A DNA stretch of 64,000 nt from Luteolibacter yonseiensis (GTDB lineage: Bacteria > Verrucomicrobiota > Verrucomicrobiia > Verrucomicrobiales > Akkermansiaceae), in assembly GCF_016595465.1 (NCBI RefSeq), contig NZ_JAENIK010000012.1, forward strand, positions 992,001 through 1,056,000, given 5' to 3'. The stretch's first letter is position 1; each line of letters begins with the position of its first letter. The position numbers and the translations under genes were made by a program. The notes under the pieces are model-generated. The model had not been told where the DNA came from, made no database searches, and saw nothing but the letters and a program-made list of their open reading frames with translations. Of the stretch, positions 1 to 8,102 are shown one piece after another.

Positions 1-1
1 C

Positions 2-871
2 ACCATTTCCTCTCCGGCCGTCAGCCTGCTCTCATGGTCCACGGGTGCCATTCTGAAACTCTTCGGCATCCGGGAAGGTGGTGAGGAAGGAATGTCCCGA
101 GAGGAACTCACCGTGCTCGTCCGCCAGGGCGTCATCACCGGCTCCATCAACCGCTCGGAATCCCGGATGATGGAAGGGGTGATCGGTTTCGAAAAACTCG
201 TGACCTACGATCTGATGATCCCGCGCACCCGGATTGTCTGGATCGAGCAGGGCTCGAACCATGAGGAAATCTGGCCCGTGGTCATGGCGAGCACCCAAGG
301 GGTTTTCCCAGTTTACGACGACCGTCGCGACAACCTCGTCGGAGTCGTTTCCATCAAGGACATCTACGGACGTCTGGCGGCGGGTGAGACCGTGGATTTC
401 GGGAAAATCATGCAGAAGCCGCTTTTTGTACCGGAGATGCAGAAGGCCAGCGTCCTGCTGGAAACCTTCCGGGCCACCGGCCAGCGTGCGGCCTTCGTGC
501 TTGATGAGTTCGGCAGCGTGATGGGCATGGTCACGTTGATCGACGTCATGGAAGCCATCGTCGGCGATGTCCCGTCGCGTGAGGAGCAGCTCGCCTCGCC
601 GATTCTCCAGCGCGCGGACGGAACCTGGCTCATCGACGGGCTCTTTGAAATTGAGAAACTGCCCGAGCATCTGGCGGATTTCACCCTTCCCGAGGGTGGA
701 GGTGACGAATACCAGACCTTGTCCGGATGGTTCATGAAGGAACTTGCCCGCATGCCTGCCGAACTGGACCGCATTTCCGCCGGCGACTGGACCTTCGAGG
801 TCATCGACATGGACGGCACACGAGTGGACAAGATCCTCGCAACGTTCAGGGCCGGCCAGCCGGATAGGTAA
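2..871 (+). CDS. CorC/HlyC-family transporter, C-terminal part (5'-truncated by window edge)
   Basis: The reading frame is open from base 2, so the gene starts before the window; about 289 residues are visible. They hold the end of the DUF21 membrane domain, two CBS repeats (the first from MIPRTRIVWIEQ, the second around FVLDEFGSVMGMVTLIDVME) and a C-terminal CorC_HlyC domain ending near TFEVIDMDGTRVDKIL. Family members are inner-membrane proteins linked to Mg/Co efflux or divalent cation homeostasis; the older name 'hemolysin' is misleading. The CBS pair probably binds an adenine nucleotide. The internal ATG at 92 is not the true start because the same frame encodes family-like sequence before it. 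Confidence 0.85.
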   Translation, partial: TISSPAVSLLSWSTGAILKLFGIREGGEEGMSREELTVLVRQGVITGSINRSESRMMEGVIGFEKLVTYDLMIPRTRIVWIEQGSNHEEIWPVVMASTQGVFPVYDDRRDNLVGVVSIKDIYGRLAAGETVDFGKIMQKPLFVPEMQKASVLLETFRATGQRAAFVLDEFGSVMGMVTLIDVMEAIVGDVPSREEQLASPILQRADGTWLIDGLFEIEKLPEHLADFTLPEGGGDEYQTLSGWFMKELARMPAELDRISAGDWTFEVIDMDGTRVDKILATFRAGQPDR

Positions 872-908
872 AAAACATCGCTCACAAGGGTCGATACACG
901 GTTGCTTC

Positions 909-928
909 GACGGGGGAACCCTCCCGTC
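909..928 (+). terminator. GC-rich hairpin after the CorC-like gene
   Basis: GACGGG (909-914) pairs with CCCGTC (923-928), 38 bases after the stop codon. No T-tract follows, so it is only a possible terminator. The rest of the 872-1101 spacer should hold the promoter of the next gene, but I see no clear -35/-10 pair. Confidence 0.3.
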
Positions 929-1101
929 TCCGGACGCAATCAGCTCATCACAAACCGCTTCCGATGTTTCAACCGGAGGGCGGGTCAATGAACGGGAAAA
1001 ACATCCCCCATTGGTGGTATTTATCATAAAGTTACCGCTGGTTTCTTGGTTCGCGCCCTGCTTACGGTTCCCCCAGCAACCGCAACCCATTCCAGCACCT
1101 C

Positions 1102-4100
1102 ATGCCCAACCTCAAAGACAAGATCGGTTTTACGGAAAATGGCCCCGCCATCGCTTCTCCCGCGGAAGAAAATCGTTTGCGGGAATTCGTGAATCTCAAG
1201 CTCGCCTCGCGCGGGTATCCCATCGTTGGAAATGAGTCGGATTATCCATTCCTCGACCTCGGCCGCTCGCTCATCGCGAATTTCCAGGAGAAGACCCGCT
1301 TGCTCTCCGACTATCTCTGTCCTGCGGACCAATCCATCGACGCCTTCCTGCGTGATTACCTGGGTGAGGAGATCGTCAGGGAGGTGTTCCCGGACGGCAT
1401 GCACCTGCTCCCCACCTCACCGCTGATGGTGGAGCGTCACGGCATCGCCCGGATGCTTTCCCTTCCGCCTGATGAGGACCAGTTCAAGTCCTCGATCCTC
1501 AGCTCCTTCCGTGTCCATCAGGGTGTCTGCCACAATCCCGCGAGCGACCGCCGCACCACCGAAGGCGTTTTCCACGTCGCGGACGGCGGATTGCCGGTGC
1601 CAGCGGACAAGAAAGGCGTGCCAAAGATCGTCTTCGCCCGCCTGCTGGCCGAGGCTCTCCGTCCACCCGAGGAGATCATGACGCTCCCCTTCACCGGCAC
1701 CAGCGAGAATCCCGCGAAAGTCTTCGTGTCCCTGCTCCTGCGCCCCGTGCTGACGCCCGAAGTCCCCGGCGTTTCCCTGGAAAAAACCATGGAGACCCGC
1801 TTCTTCGCCCCGGGAAATCTCGTCAGCAACCTGGACTTCGTCGAAAGCATCTTCGGCAATGCGGGTGATCCGTATCTCCCTGAAAACGATGCCCGTCTCG
1901 ATGCCGCCCATTGGTCCGGCCACACCGGCTGCGTCATCCTCGCCCCCCACCTCGTCACTTTCAAAAAGAAGGACCTCGGCCTGCCGAACATCGCGGATGC
2001 CACCGACCGCCAGAAGCGCGACGGCATGTGCTGGACCTCGCCCGACGAACTCTACAACGACGGCGGCGCGTTCAAGATCACCTGTCGCGACAAGCGCGGC
2101 ATCGTCGTCACCGTCATCGCGGACAACTACTACGGTTACTGTAAGAAGGAGGTGAAGACCCAGCTCAGCTACGCCGCGAACCTCTTCGGAAATGCCGAGG
2201 AAGAACACGCCGGCGGAGCCATCGCCTTCCCCAGCTTCGACCTGGGCGAGGATTTCTCCCTCAGCGACTACACCCGCCCGGTGGATCACAAGTTCTCCGG
2301 TTTCACCGGCCGCTACGGTGAGATTTTCAATCTCCAGCCGGAAGGCTACGGCATCGACAAACAATACGCCGACATTTTTTACGTCCCCGAAGACGTCCAT
2401 ATCGACCTCCACAGCCAGTCGGTCACATGGACGAACGAAGAGGGCGATCAGAAAATCCCGCTCCAGCCCGGCATCACCTACGTCCTCCCCTCCGGCTACA
2501 AGGTGGAGATGGTCAAGCCCACCGCGGGCCAGCGCTGGCGTCTCATCGGCACCACCGCGGAAGGCACCTTCTGCCACAAGCCATGCACCGTCTCGGGCGG
2601 CGGAAAATCCGAAATTTCCAAGTCCCTCTCGGATGCGATGATCACCGCCTCCGTGCTCGTGAACGACCTGAAAACCGACCTCGACAAGGCGGACGCCATC
2701 ATCGGTCGCGATTTTTCGAACCGTTACAAGAATCCGCGCGATCCCGGCAAACCCGGCCGTCCCCTGCTGAGCCACGAGCGCTCGCTCGGTTCCGTCATCC
2801 GCCTGCTCACGCCGAACCCGAACTACACTGACGAATACAATGCCTGGCTCGGCACCATCGAGACCTCCGTGCGCGATCTCGTTTTCATCATCAAGCGGTT
2901 CCACAAGGCCGACTGGGGCAGCGACTGGAGGAAACGCTTCAGCGTGGATCTCATCAACGGCCACCCCGGCCGCCAGCTGATCTACCGCCGCGACCGTCTC
3001 GTCACCCAATACCTCCGTGTCGGCTTCAGCGAGGACGGCACCTGGCGGACCTTCAGCATCCGCAAGGACTTCGCCCCTGCGAAAAAAGTCCAGACCGAGG
3101 ACGATATCAGCGCGGCCATGGTCGTGCCTCATGGCTCGGTGACCGGCCTTCATCCGGACGTGAAGAACCCGTCGCTCAAGTTCATCAAGAACTGCGAATA
3201 CCGCCTTTTCCAACGCCCCGACGATGCCATCCACCGCGGTTACGACAAGAAAACCGAGAGCGACTTCAGTCACGGCGGCCTGTTTTTCTCCAACTACGAA
3301 CCGATCAACCGCGAGACCGCCGCAGCCATGGTGAAGGACGCCATCCGCTTCGAGCAATTCACCTCGCCCATGCGGAAGATGCTCACCACTTTCGTCGAGG
3401 CGGAGAGACCGGAATTCGTCATCAGCTCGCACCAGCCCCGCATCGTGGATGGCAAACCGACGAAAAATCCGCGCTACCTGCAGAACCGCCCGGATCTTGA
3501 GGATCCCCGCTCCGTTTATCTTGCCAACCTCGGCGCGCGTTTCTACCGCCGCCTGCCACTCGATGCGGCGGTTCCCATGCCGGTGAACTCGGTGCTCGCG
3601 GGCCGGAGAAACAATCCTCCCGACGAGGCTGCCGGCATCCGCGCGCTCGCCGTTTACAATCCCATCCACTATCAGGAGCTTCCCGAGCTCTTCATGGATT
3701 TCATCTCTTCCCTCACCGGGAAGAGTCCGTCCACCACCGGTGCGGGTAGCGAAGGCGCGCTCACCAAGGGTCCGTTCAACGCCATCCTGCCGATTCACGA
3801 CGTGAACGCCGCGCTTGTCTCGTTCCTGCTCACGAACTACCACGGTTTCACCAGCGCGGCCGGACACATCGGCCGGAAGTATCGCATCGATCACGACATC
3901 AGCCTGCTCGTCCCCGAAGTCTGGTCCCGCATGTTCATCCCCGAGCGCGAACCGGATTACCTCATCGCCAACGGCTACCTGGAAAAGATCGAGGACTTCG
4001 AACACGACGGCAAGGTCATCGAGGCCAGCCGCCTCGGCTACCGCATCACCGAGAGCTTCGTCACCACCTTCTTCGGGCGCATGTTCTCCGCCGCGGACAC

Positions 4101-4581
4101 CGTCTTCACGCCGGACATGCTCCGGCCGGAGCTCCAGTCCATGGACGACTTCATCGACGGACTCGACAACATCATCGAGACCCAGCGCAGGGTCGCCCTC
4201 AACTACTTCGAGGACGGCTGCATCGACGTCGCCTGCCCGCCTCTCAAGGCACTACTGAACATCATGGCCTACGGCGAATATGAAGGGAAGACCATCACCG
4301 ATCCCGAGGTCCGCTCGCTCTTCACCCGCGAGTCGCTCATCGCCTCGGACTGGTATCAAGCCCGTCTCGACGCGAAGGCCAAGGTGGACCAAGCCCTCTG
4401 GAAACGCCACCTCGCCTACCTGGAAACCTTCCTCGCGAAGCCGAACTACCACAGCGAACTCAAGCGCCTCCGCATCCACGAACGCATCGAAGCGGCGAAA
4501 GCCATGCTGGAAAAAGTCAGCACCCCCGCCTACCGCGAAAGCCTCGTGGGCATGATCGGAGCTGATCCGGCGCTGGTGTGA
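1102..4581 (+). CDS. PPi-type phosphoenolpyruvate carboxykinase
   Basis: This 1159-residue protein matches my recollection of the PPi-dependent PEPCK of Propionibacterium and Entamoeba, which is about twice the length of ATP/GTP PEPCKs. Those enzymes interconvert oxaloacetate + PPi and PEP + CO2 + Pi in the cytoplasm. Shared signatures are DRRTTEGVFH early on, HTGCVILAPHL, SGGGKSEISK (residues 498-507, a P-loop-like phosphate site), RSLGSVIRLLTP, FQRPDDAIHRGYDKK and STTGAGSEGALTKGPFN (about 877-893). The ATG follows a 230-base spacer and the gene appears monocistronic. A diverged paralogue without activity is possible because some genomes hold several copies; no nearby gene settles the direction of flux. 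Confidence 0.85.
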   Translation: MPNLKDKIGFTENGPAIASPAEENRLREFVNLKLASRGYPIVGNESDYPFLDLGRSLIANFQEKTRLLSDYLCPADQSIDAFLRDYLGEEIVREVFPDGMHLLPTSPLMVERHGIARMLSLPPDEDQFKSSILSSFRVHQGVCHNPASDRRTTEGVFHVADGGLPVPADKKGVPKIVFARLLAEALRPPEEIMTLPFTGTSENPAKVFVSLLLRPVLTPEVPGVSLEKTMETRFFAPGNLVSNLDFVESIFGNAGDPYLPENDARLDAAHWSGHTGCVILAPHLVTFKKKDLGLPNIADATDRQKRDGMCWTSPDELYNDGGAFKITCRDKRGIVVTVIADNYYGYCKKEVKTQLSYAANLFGNAEEEHAGGAIAFPSFDLGEDFSLSDYTRPVDHKFSGFTGRYGEIFNLQPEGYGIDKQYADIFYVPEDVHIDLHSQSVTWTNEEGDQKIPLQPGITYVLPSGYKVEMVKPTAGQRWRLIGTTAEGTFCHKPCTVSGGGKSEISKSLSDAMITASVLVNDLKTDLDKADAIIGRDFSNRYKNPRDPGKPGRPLLSHERSLGSVIRLLTPNPNYTDEYNAWLGTIETSVRDLVFIIKRFHKADWGSDWRKRFSVDLINGHPGRQLIYRRDRLVTQYLRVGFSEDGTWRTFSIRKDFAPAKKVQTEDDISAAMVVPHGSVTGLHPDVKNPSLKFIKNCEYRLFQRPDDAIHRGYDKKTESDFSHGGLFFSNYEPINRETAAAMVKDAIRFEQFTSPMRKMLTTFVEAERPEFVISSHQPRIVDGKPTKNPRYLQNRPDLEDPRSVYLANLGARFYRRLPLDAAVPMPVNSVLAGRRNNPPDEAAGIRALAVYNPIHYQELPELFMDFISSLTGKSPSTTGAGSEGALTKGPFNAILPIHDVNAALVSFLLTNYHGFTSAAGHIGRKYRIDHDISLLVPEVWSRMFIPEREPDYLIANGYLEKIEDFEHDGKVIEASRLGYRITESFVTTFFGRMFSAADTVFTPDMLRPELQSMDDFIDGLDNIIETQRRVALNYFEDGCIDVACPPLKALLNIMAYGEYEGKTITDPEVRSLFTRESLIASDWYQARLDAKAKVDQALWKRHLAYLETFLAKPNYHSELKRLRIHERIEAAKAMLEKVSTPAYRESLVGMIGADPALV

Positions 4582-4637
4582 GAGATATCAGGAGTTGCGG
4601 CATCCCGCCCCGGCTCCGATCCGTTCATCCGCCGGGA

Positions 4638-4657
4638 GCGTGGAATTCATTCCGCGC
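4638..4657. terminator. Hairpin between convergent genes
   Basis: GCGTGGAAT (4638-4646) and ATTCCGCGC (4649-4657) form a 9-bp stem with one G-U pair and a 2-base loop. It sits between the convergent PEPCK and acetyltransferase genes and could stop transcription from either side. No U-tract is present, so support is moderate to weak. Confidence 0.35.
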
Positions 4658-4714
4658 GAACCCGGCGTGTCCGATCGTCACTCCGGAAACCTGACGCGTT
4701 TTGTGAAATAGTCC

Positions 4715-5269
4715 CTACAACGTCCTCATCACCCGGGCCGGCACTCCAGCCACCACCACGTTGTCCGGCACGTCCTTGGTCACCACGGCACCGGAGGCGA
4801 TGACAACGTTGTTTCCGATGTTCACTCCCGGATTGATCACCACGTTGCCACCGATCCAGACATTGTCACCGATGGTGATGGGACTGCCGAATTCAAGACC
4901 CGAGATCCGCGTATCGGCATCGAGGGGATGGCCTGCGGTGTAGATGGAGACACGTGGGCCGATCATGCAGTTTTTGCCGATGGTCACCTTGCAGACATCG
5001 AGGATGATGAGGTCGAAGTTCGCATAGAAATTCGCACCGACATGGATGTTGTAGCCGTAGTCGCACTTGAATGAGGACTCGATGTAGGTGGTGGAATCGG
5101 AGGTTCCCAGCAGCTTGCCGAGCACGTCGCGGCGTTCTTCTACCCGTTCTTCCGGGATGGAGTTGAACTCGCGGCAAAGGCGTCTTGCGGTGAGACGTTC
5201 TCCCAGGAGTTCTTCGCCAAATGCGAGGTAGAATTCCCCGGCGAGCATCTTTTCTTTTTCGGTCTTCAT
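4715..5269 (-). CDS. Maltose/galactoside-type sugar O-acetyltransferase (hexapeptide repeat)
   Basis: 184 residues starting [14 protein letters not shown], the typical N-terminus of Maa/LacA/NodL-type acetyltransferases. The N-terminal helical cap (to about residue 60) is followed by left-handed beta-helix hexapeptide repeats. [19 protein letters not shown] carries the catalytic His and [20 protein letters not shown] is a clear hexapeptide run. The family acetylates the 6-hydroxyl of glucose, maltose or galactosides using acetyl-CoA in the cytoplasm. Fifteen further in-frame residues lie upstream, but MKTEKEKM fits the family start. The gene stands alone between two convergent/tandem units, so the acceptor sugar cannot be inferred. 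Confidence 0.85.
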   Translation of the reverse strand: MKTEKEKMLAGEFYLAFGEELLGERLTARRLCREFNSIPEERVEERRDVLGKLLGTSDSTTYIESSFKCDYGYNIHVGANFYANFDLIILDVCKVTIGKNCMIGPRVSIYTAGHPLDADTRISGLEFGSPITIGDNVWIGGNVVINPGVNIGNNVVIASGAVVTKDVPDNVVVAGVPARVMRTL

Positions 5270-5439
5270 GCGATGTGGATGGAAATTGGGGCATACCATC
5301 GGTCCTCCTCCCAAGCTTGCAAGGAAGAAGGAGATCGCCGGTTCCGAACGTTGCTTTCCGGGGACATCCTGTCCCGACTGTCACCCGGTGATGACGGCTT
5401 CCTGCGGAACATCAAGCTGAGCAGGATGCTCCCGCAACG

Positions 5440-5463
5440 GGCTGGTGCGGGGACGCACCAGCC
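5440..5463 (-). terminator. Perfect 10-bp GC hairpin after the SDR pair
   Basis: GGCTGGTGCG (5440-5449) and CGCACCAGCC (5454-5463) form a perfect stem with a GGGA tetraloop, 12 bases after the stop codon of the first SDR gene on the minus strand. This fits a terminator of the two-gene SDR operon, although no T-tract follows. Confidence 0.45.
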
Positions 5464-5475
5464 ACATCCCTGCCC

Positions 5476-6240
5476 TCAGTGCTGCATCGAATTCAGTCCT
5501 TGGAAGATTTCCGCGTATTTCTCCGGTCCTCCGACCATGGAAAAGCGCAGGGGTTCCACACGTTTCACGAGGACTTCGGCGGCGGAAGGCTGCGTGGTGA
5601 GGATGTCCATGACCTCCGTGATGAACTCTTCCAGCGGCATGGCCCGCGGGTCCGACGCCTGCTGGTCTCCCATCAGGTGCGTCGCGACATACGGTGGAGC
5701 GAGTTCCAGCACTTCGACGTTGGTCTCCCTCAGTTGGTGCCGCAACGACTCGGTGTAGGAATGCACCGCCGCTTTTGTGGCACAATAGGTCGGAGCCATC
5801 GCCAGCGGGATGAATGCGAGACCGGAGGTCACATTGATGACGGTGGCATGGGGTTGTTTCCGCAGGTGCGGCAACAGTTCCCCCGTGAGTCGGATGGGTC
5901 CCAACAGATTGGTGAGGATCGTGTTTTCCGCGGTATCGGAGTCCGCCGGCTGCGTGAGCAGGTCCTCCGGCACCATGATGCCCGCGTTGTTGATGAGAAC
6001 ATTGAGCGACGGCGCGGTTTCCTCCAATTGCCTGGCGAACCGCCGGATGCTTGATGCATCGGTCATGTCCACCGTGAGGGATTTCATGCCGGGGTTCGCG
6101 GCGGTCGTTTCATCCAGGGTTTTCTGACCGCGGCCCGAGATGATGACCTGGTTTCCCAAGGCGTGGAAGGCTTCCGCCAGGCCGCGTCCGATGCCGGAGC
6201 CGCCGCCTGTGATGAGGATGGTGTTGTCTGTGGTTTTCAT
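5476..6240 (-). CDS. SDR-family oxidoreductase, DltE-like
   Basis: 254 residues from MKTTDNTILITGGGSGIG. The Rossmann fold has the TGGGSGIG dinucleotide motif near the N-terminus, the LINNAGIM motif and the catalytic Ser-Tyr-Lys set in VTSGLAFIP and YCATKAAVHSYTE. The TSGLAFIPLAMAPTYCATK stretch resembles the DltE/COG3967 branch of short-chain dehydrogenases; the substrate is unknown. It lies 19 bases after the second SDR gene on the same strand, so the two are probably co-transcribed, with the AraC-type regulator diverging from them. The C-terminal half is longer than the minimal SDR fold, which fits this branch. Confidence 0.85.
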   Translation of the reverse strand: MKTTDNTILITGGGSGIGRGLAEAFHALGNQVIISGRGQKTLDETTAANPGMKSLTVDMTDASSIRRFARQLEETAPSLNVLINNAGIMVPEDLLTQPADSDTAENTILTNLLGPIRLTGELLPHLRKQPHATVINVTSGLAFIPLAMAPTYCATKAAVHSYTESLRHQLRETNVEVLELAPPYVATHLMGDQQASDPRAMPLEEFITEVMDILTTQPSAAEVLVKRVEPLRFSMVGGPEKYAEIFQGLNSMQH

Positions 6241-6259
6241 GATGTCGATGGGGTTGGAT

Positions 6260-6997
6260 TCAGTAAGGGCTGGCGGTCGGACGGACGATGATCTCACTCA
6301 CGTCCACGTCGGCAGGCTGGTCAATGGCGAAGGAGATCGCACGGGCGATGGCGCTCGCGGGAATGGCTACCTCGCGGAAGGAATCCATCGCCTTGGCGGC
6401 GCTCTCGTCCGTGATCGTGTGGGCCAGTTCGGAAGTGGTGACACCGGGAGAAATGACGGTCACCCGGATGTCCGTGTTTTCCTGACGGAGGCCTTCGGAG
6501 ATCGCGATGACCGCATACTTGGTCGCGCAGTAAACGGCGGCGGTGGGAAAGGTGGCGTGCCCGCCGATGGAGGAAACGTTGATGACCTGGCCGCCGCCTT
6601 GTTTTTTCATCACGGGCAGCGTGGCCGCGATGCCGTGCAGCACGCCACGGATGTTCACGTCGATCATCTGGTTCCACTCGTCGATCTTGAGCGCTTCGAG
6701 CGGGGAGAGCGGCATGACTCCCGCGTTGTTCACGATGGCGTCGATGCGGCCGTGCTTCTCCAAGGCGAAGTTGGCGAAGGCCTGCACGTCCGACAGGTCC
6801 GTCACATCCAGCTGACGGTATTCCACCGATCCACCGGCGGCGCGGAGTTCGGTTGCGAGGCTTTCCAGCCGCTCGGTGCGGCGCGCGCCGATGACGAGGT
6901 GGTGGCCTTTTTCCGCAAGCAGGCGGGCGGTGGATTCTCCGATGCCGCTGCTGGCTCCGGTGATGAGGATGACTTTCGATTCGGTGGTGTTTGACAT
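6260..6997 (-). CDS. SDR-family NAD(P)-dependent oxidoreductase, YdfG-like
   Basis: 245 residues with TGASSGIG at the cofactor site, NNAGVMP, the catalytic serine in NVSSIGGHA and YCATKYAV as the Tyr-x3-Lys motif. The end, ISFAIDQPADVDVSEIIVRPT, is typical of classical SDRs related to 3-hydroxy acid/serine dehydrogenases (YdfG type). It is first in a two-gene operon and is transcribed away from the AraC-type activator across a 174-base divergent region. Induction by a small carbonyl compound through that regulator is inference. ATG is the only sensible start. Confidence 0.85.
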   Translation of the reverse strand: MSNTTESKVILITGASSGIGESTARLLAEKGHHLVIGARRTERLESLATELRAAGGSVEYRQLDVTDLSDVQAFANFALEKHGRIDAIVNNAGVMPLSPLEALKIDEWNQMIDVNIRGVLHGIAATLPVMKKQGGGQVINVSSIGGHATFPTAAVYCATKYAVIAISEGLRQENTDIRVTVISPGVTTSELAHTITDESAAKAMDSFREVAIPASAIARAISFAIDQPADVDVSEIIVRPTASPY

Positions 6998-7171
6998 GAT
7001 TTTTTGGTTGGTTTTCCGCTTGGGTCCATTCCCTTGCGGATGAAAAGACCATGGCGCGTTTTCCGTTTTTCCGAAATACCTGATGCGCCGGAATGATTGC
7101 CTGATCCTACGACCCGCCAGATGATGCTTGCGGATTCATCCGGAATCATTGCCTATTCCTTCACCCATCCG

Positions 7172-8065
7172 ATGAGCACACACATCCCCGACCCCCGCCT
7201 CGCCCACCTGCTCACCGAACTCGCCAGCGGTGAGGGCTTCAGCGCGTCCCGCCTTCCGGGAGTGCGGTTCATGCGCTCGTCCCGATATGTTCCACGCTCG
7301 CCGATCGCCTATCAACCGAGCATTGTCATCGTGGGCCAGGGGAAAAAACATGGTCACCTCGGTACCCAATCCTTCACCTACGATCCGACGAACTACCTCG
7401 TCCTGTCGGTTCCCCTGCCCTTCGAATGCGAGACACACGGAACACCGGAGGAGCCAATGCTGGGCGTGTCCATCGGTGTCACTCCGGCTCTCGTCGCGGA
7501 GCTGCTGATGCAGATGGAAAACCTGCCAGCGGTGAGCCACCCCCAGTCGATCCATTCCAGTCCTCTGGATGCCGGCCTGAATGATGCGACCGTACGGCTT
7601 TTGGAATCACTGCGCACCGCGGATGACGCGAAAGTGCTCGGGCCACAGATCGTGAGGGAGATCATCTACCGGGTGCTGCGTGGAGAACAGAGCGGCACAT
7701 TGCGCGCGCTGGGCGCACCGCACACCCATTTCGGCCAGATCAGCCGGGCGCTGAACCGCATCCACTCCGAATATGCCGAAGCTCTGGACATGACCACACT
7801 CGCAACCGAGGCGGGCATGAGCGTCTCGACATTCCACTCGCATTTCAAGTCGGTCACCGCTTCCTCACCGCTGCAGTATTTGAAAAACATCCGGCTCCAC
7901 AAGGCCCGCATGATGATGGTGCATGAGGGCACCACCGCCGCCGTCGCAGCGCGGGAGGTGGGCTACGAGAGCGCGTCCCAATTCAGCCGGGAATTCAAAC
8001 GTTACTTCGGCGATGGTCCGGCGTCCGAGGCGAACCGCCTGCGTGAATCGTTGATGAGGTTCTGA
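7172..8065 (+). CDS. AraC-family transcriptional regulator
   Basis: 297 residues from MSTHIPDPRLAHLLTELA. The N-terminal ~190 residues match the AraC_N effector domain (SIVIVGQGKKHGHLGTQ and a PLPFECE segment). The C-terminal ~100 residues carry two helix-turn-helix motifs: LATEAGMSVSTFHSHFKSV, and AAREVGYESASQFSREFKRY. In many bacteria this branch sits beside SDR or aldo-keto reductase genes, as here. In-frame ATGs at 7121 and 7124 would add 16-17 residues, but the family sequence begins near 7172. It probably activates the divergent SDR operon and may repress itself. Confidence 0.85.
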   Translation: MSTHIPDPRLAHLLTELASGEGFSASRLPGVRFMRSSRYVPRSPIAYQPSIVIVGQGKKHGHLGTQSFTYDPTNYLVLSVPLPFECETHGTPEEPMLGVSIGVTPALVAELLMQMENLPAVSHPQSIHSSPLDAGLNDATVRLLESLRTADDAKVLGPQIVREIIYRVLRGEQSGTLRALGAPHTHFGQISRALNRIHSEYAEALDMTTLATEAGMSVSTFHSHFKSVTASSPLQYLKNIRLHKARMMMVHEGTTAAVAAREVGYESASQFSREFKRYFGDGPASEANRLRESLMRF

Positions 8066-8102
8066 CGCTTGCCCGCGGACGCACGAAATGTAGCATCGCG
8101 CC

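Noticed and set aside
32..1090. Minus-strand frame across the start of the window
   Set aside because: It runs antisense to the CorC/HlyC gene, which has clear CBS and CorC motifs.
1417..4005. Long open frame on the minus strand opposite the PPi-PEPCK gene
   Set aside because: It is a product of high-GC codon use in the real gene; its translation shows no family, and the plus strand has clear conserved motifs.
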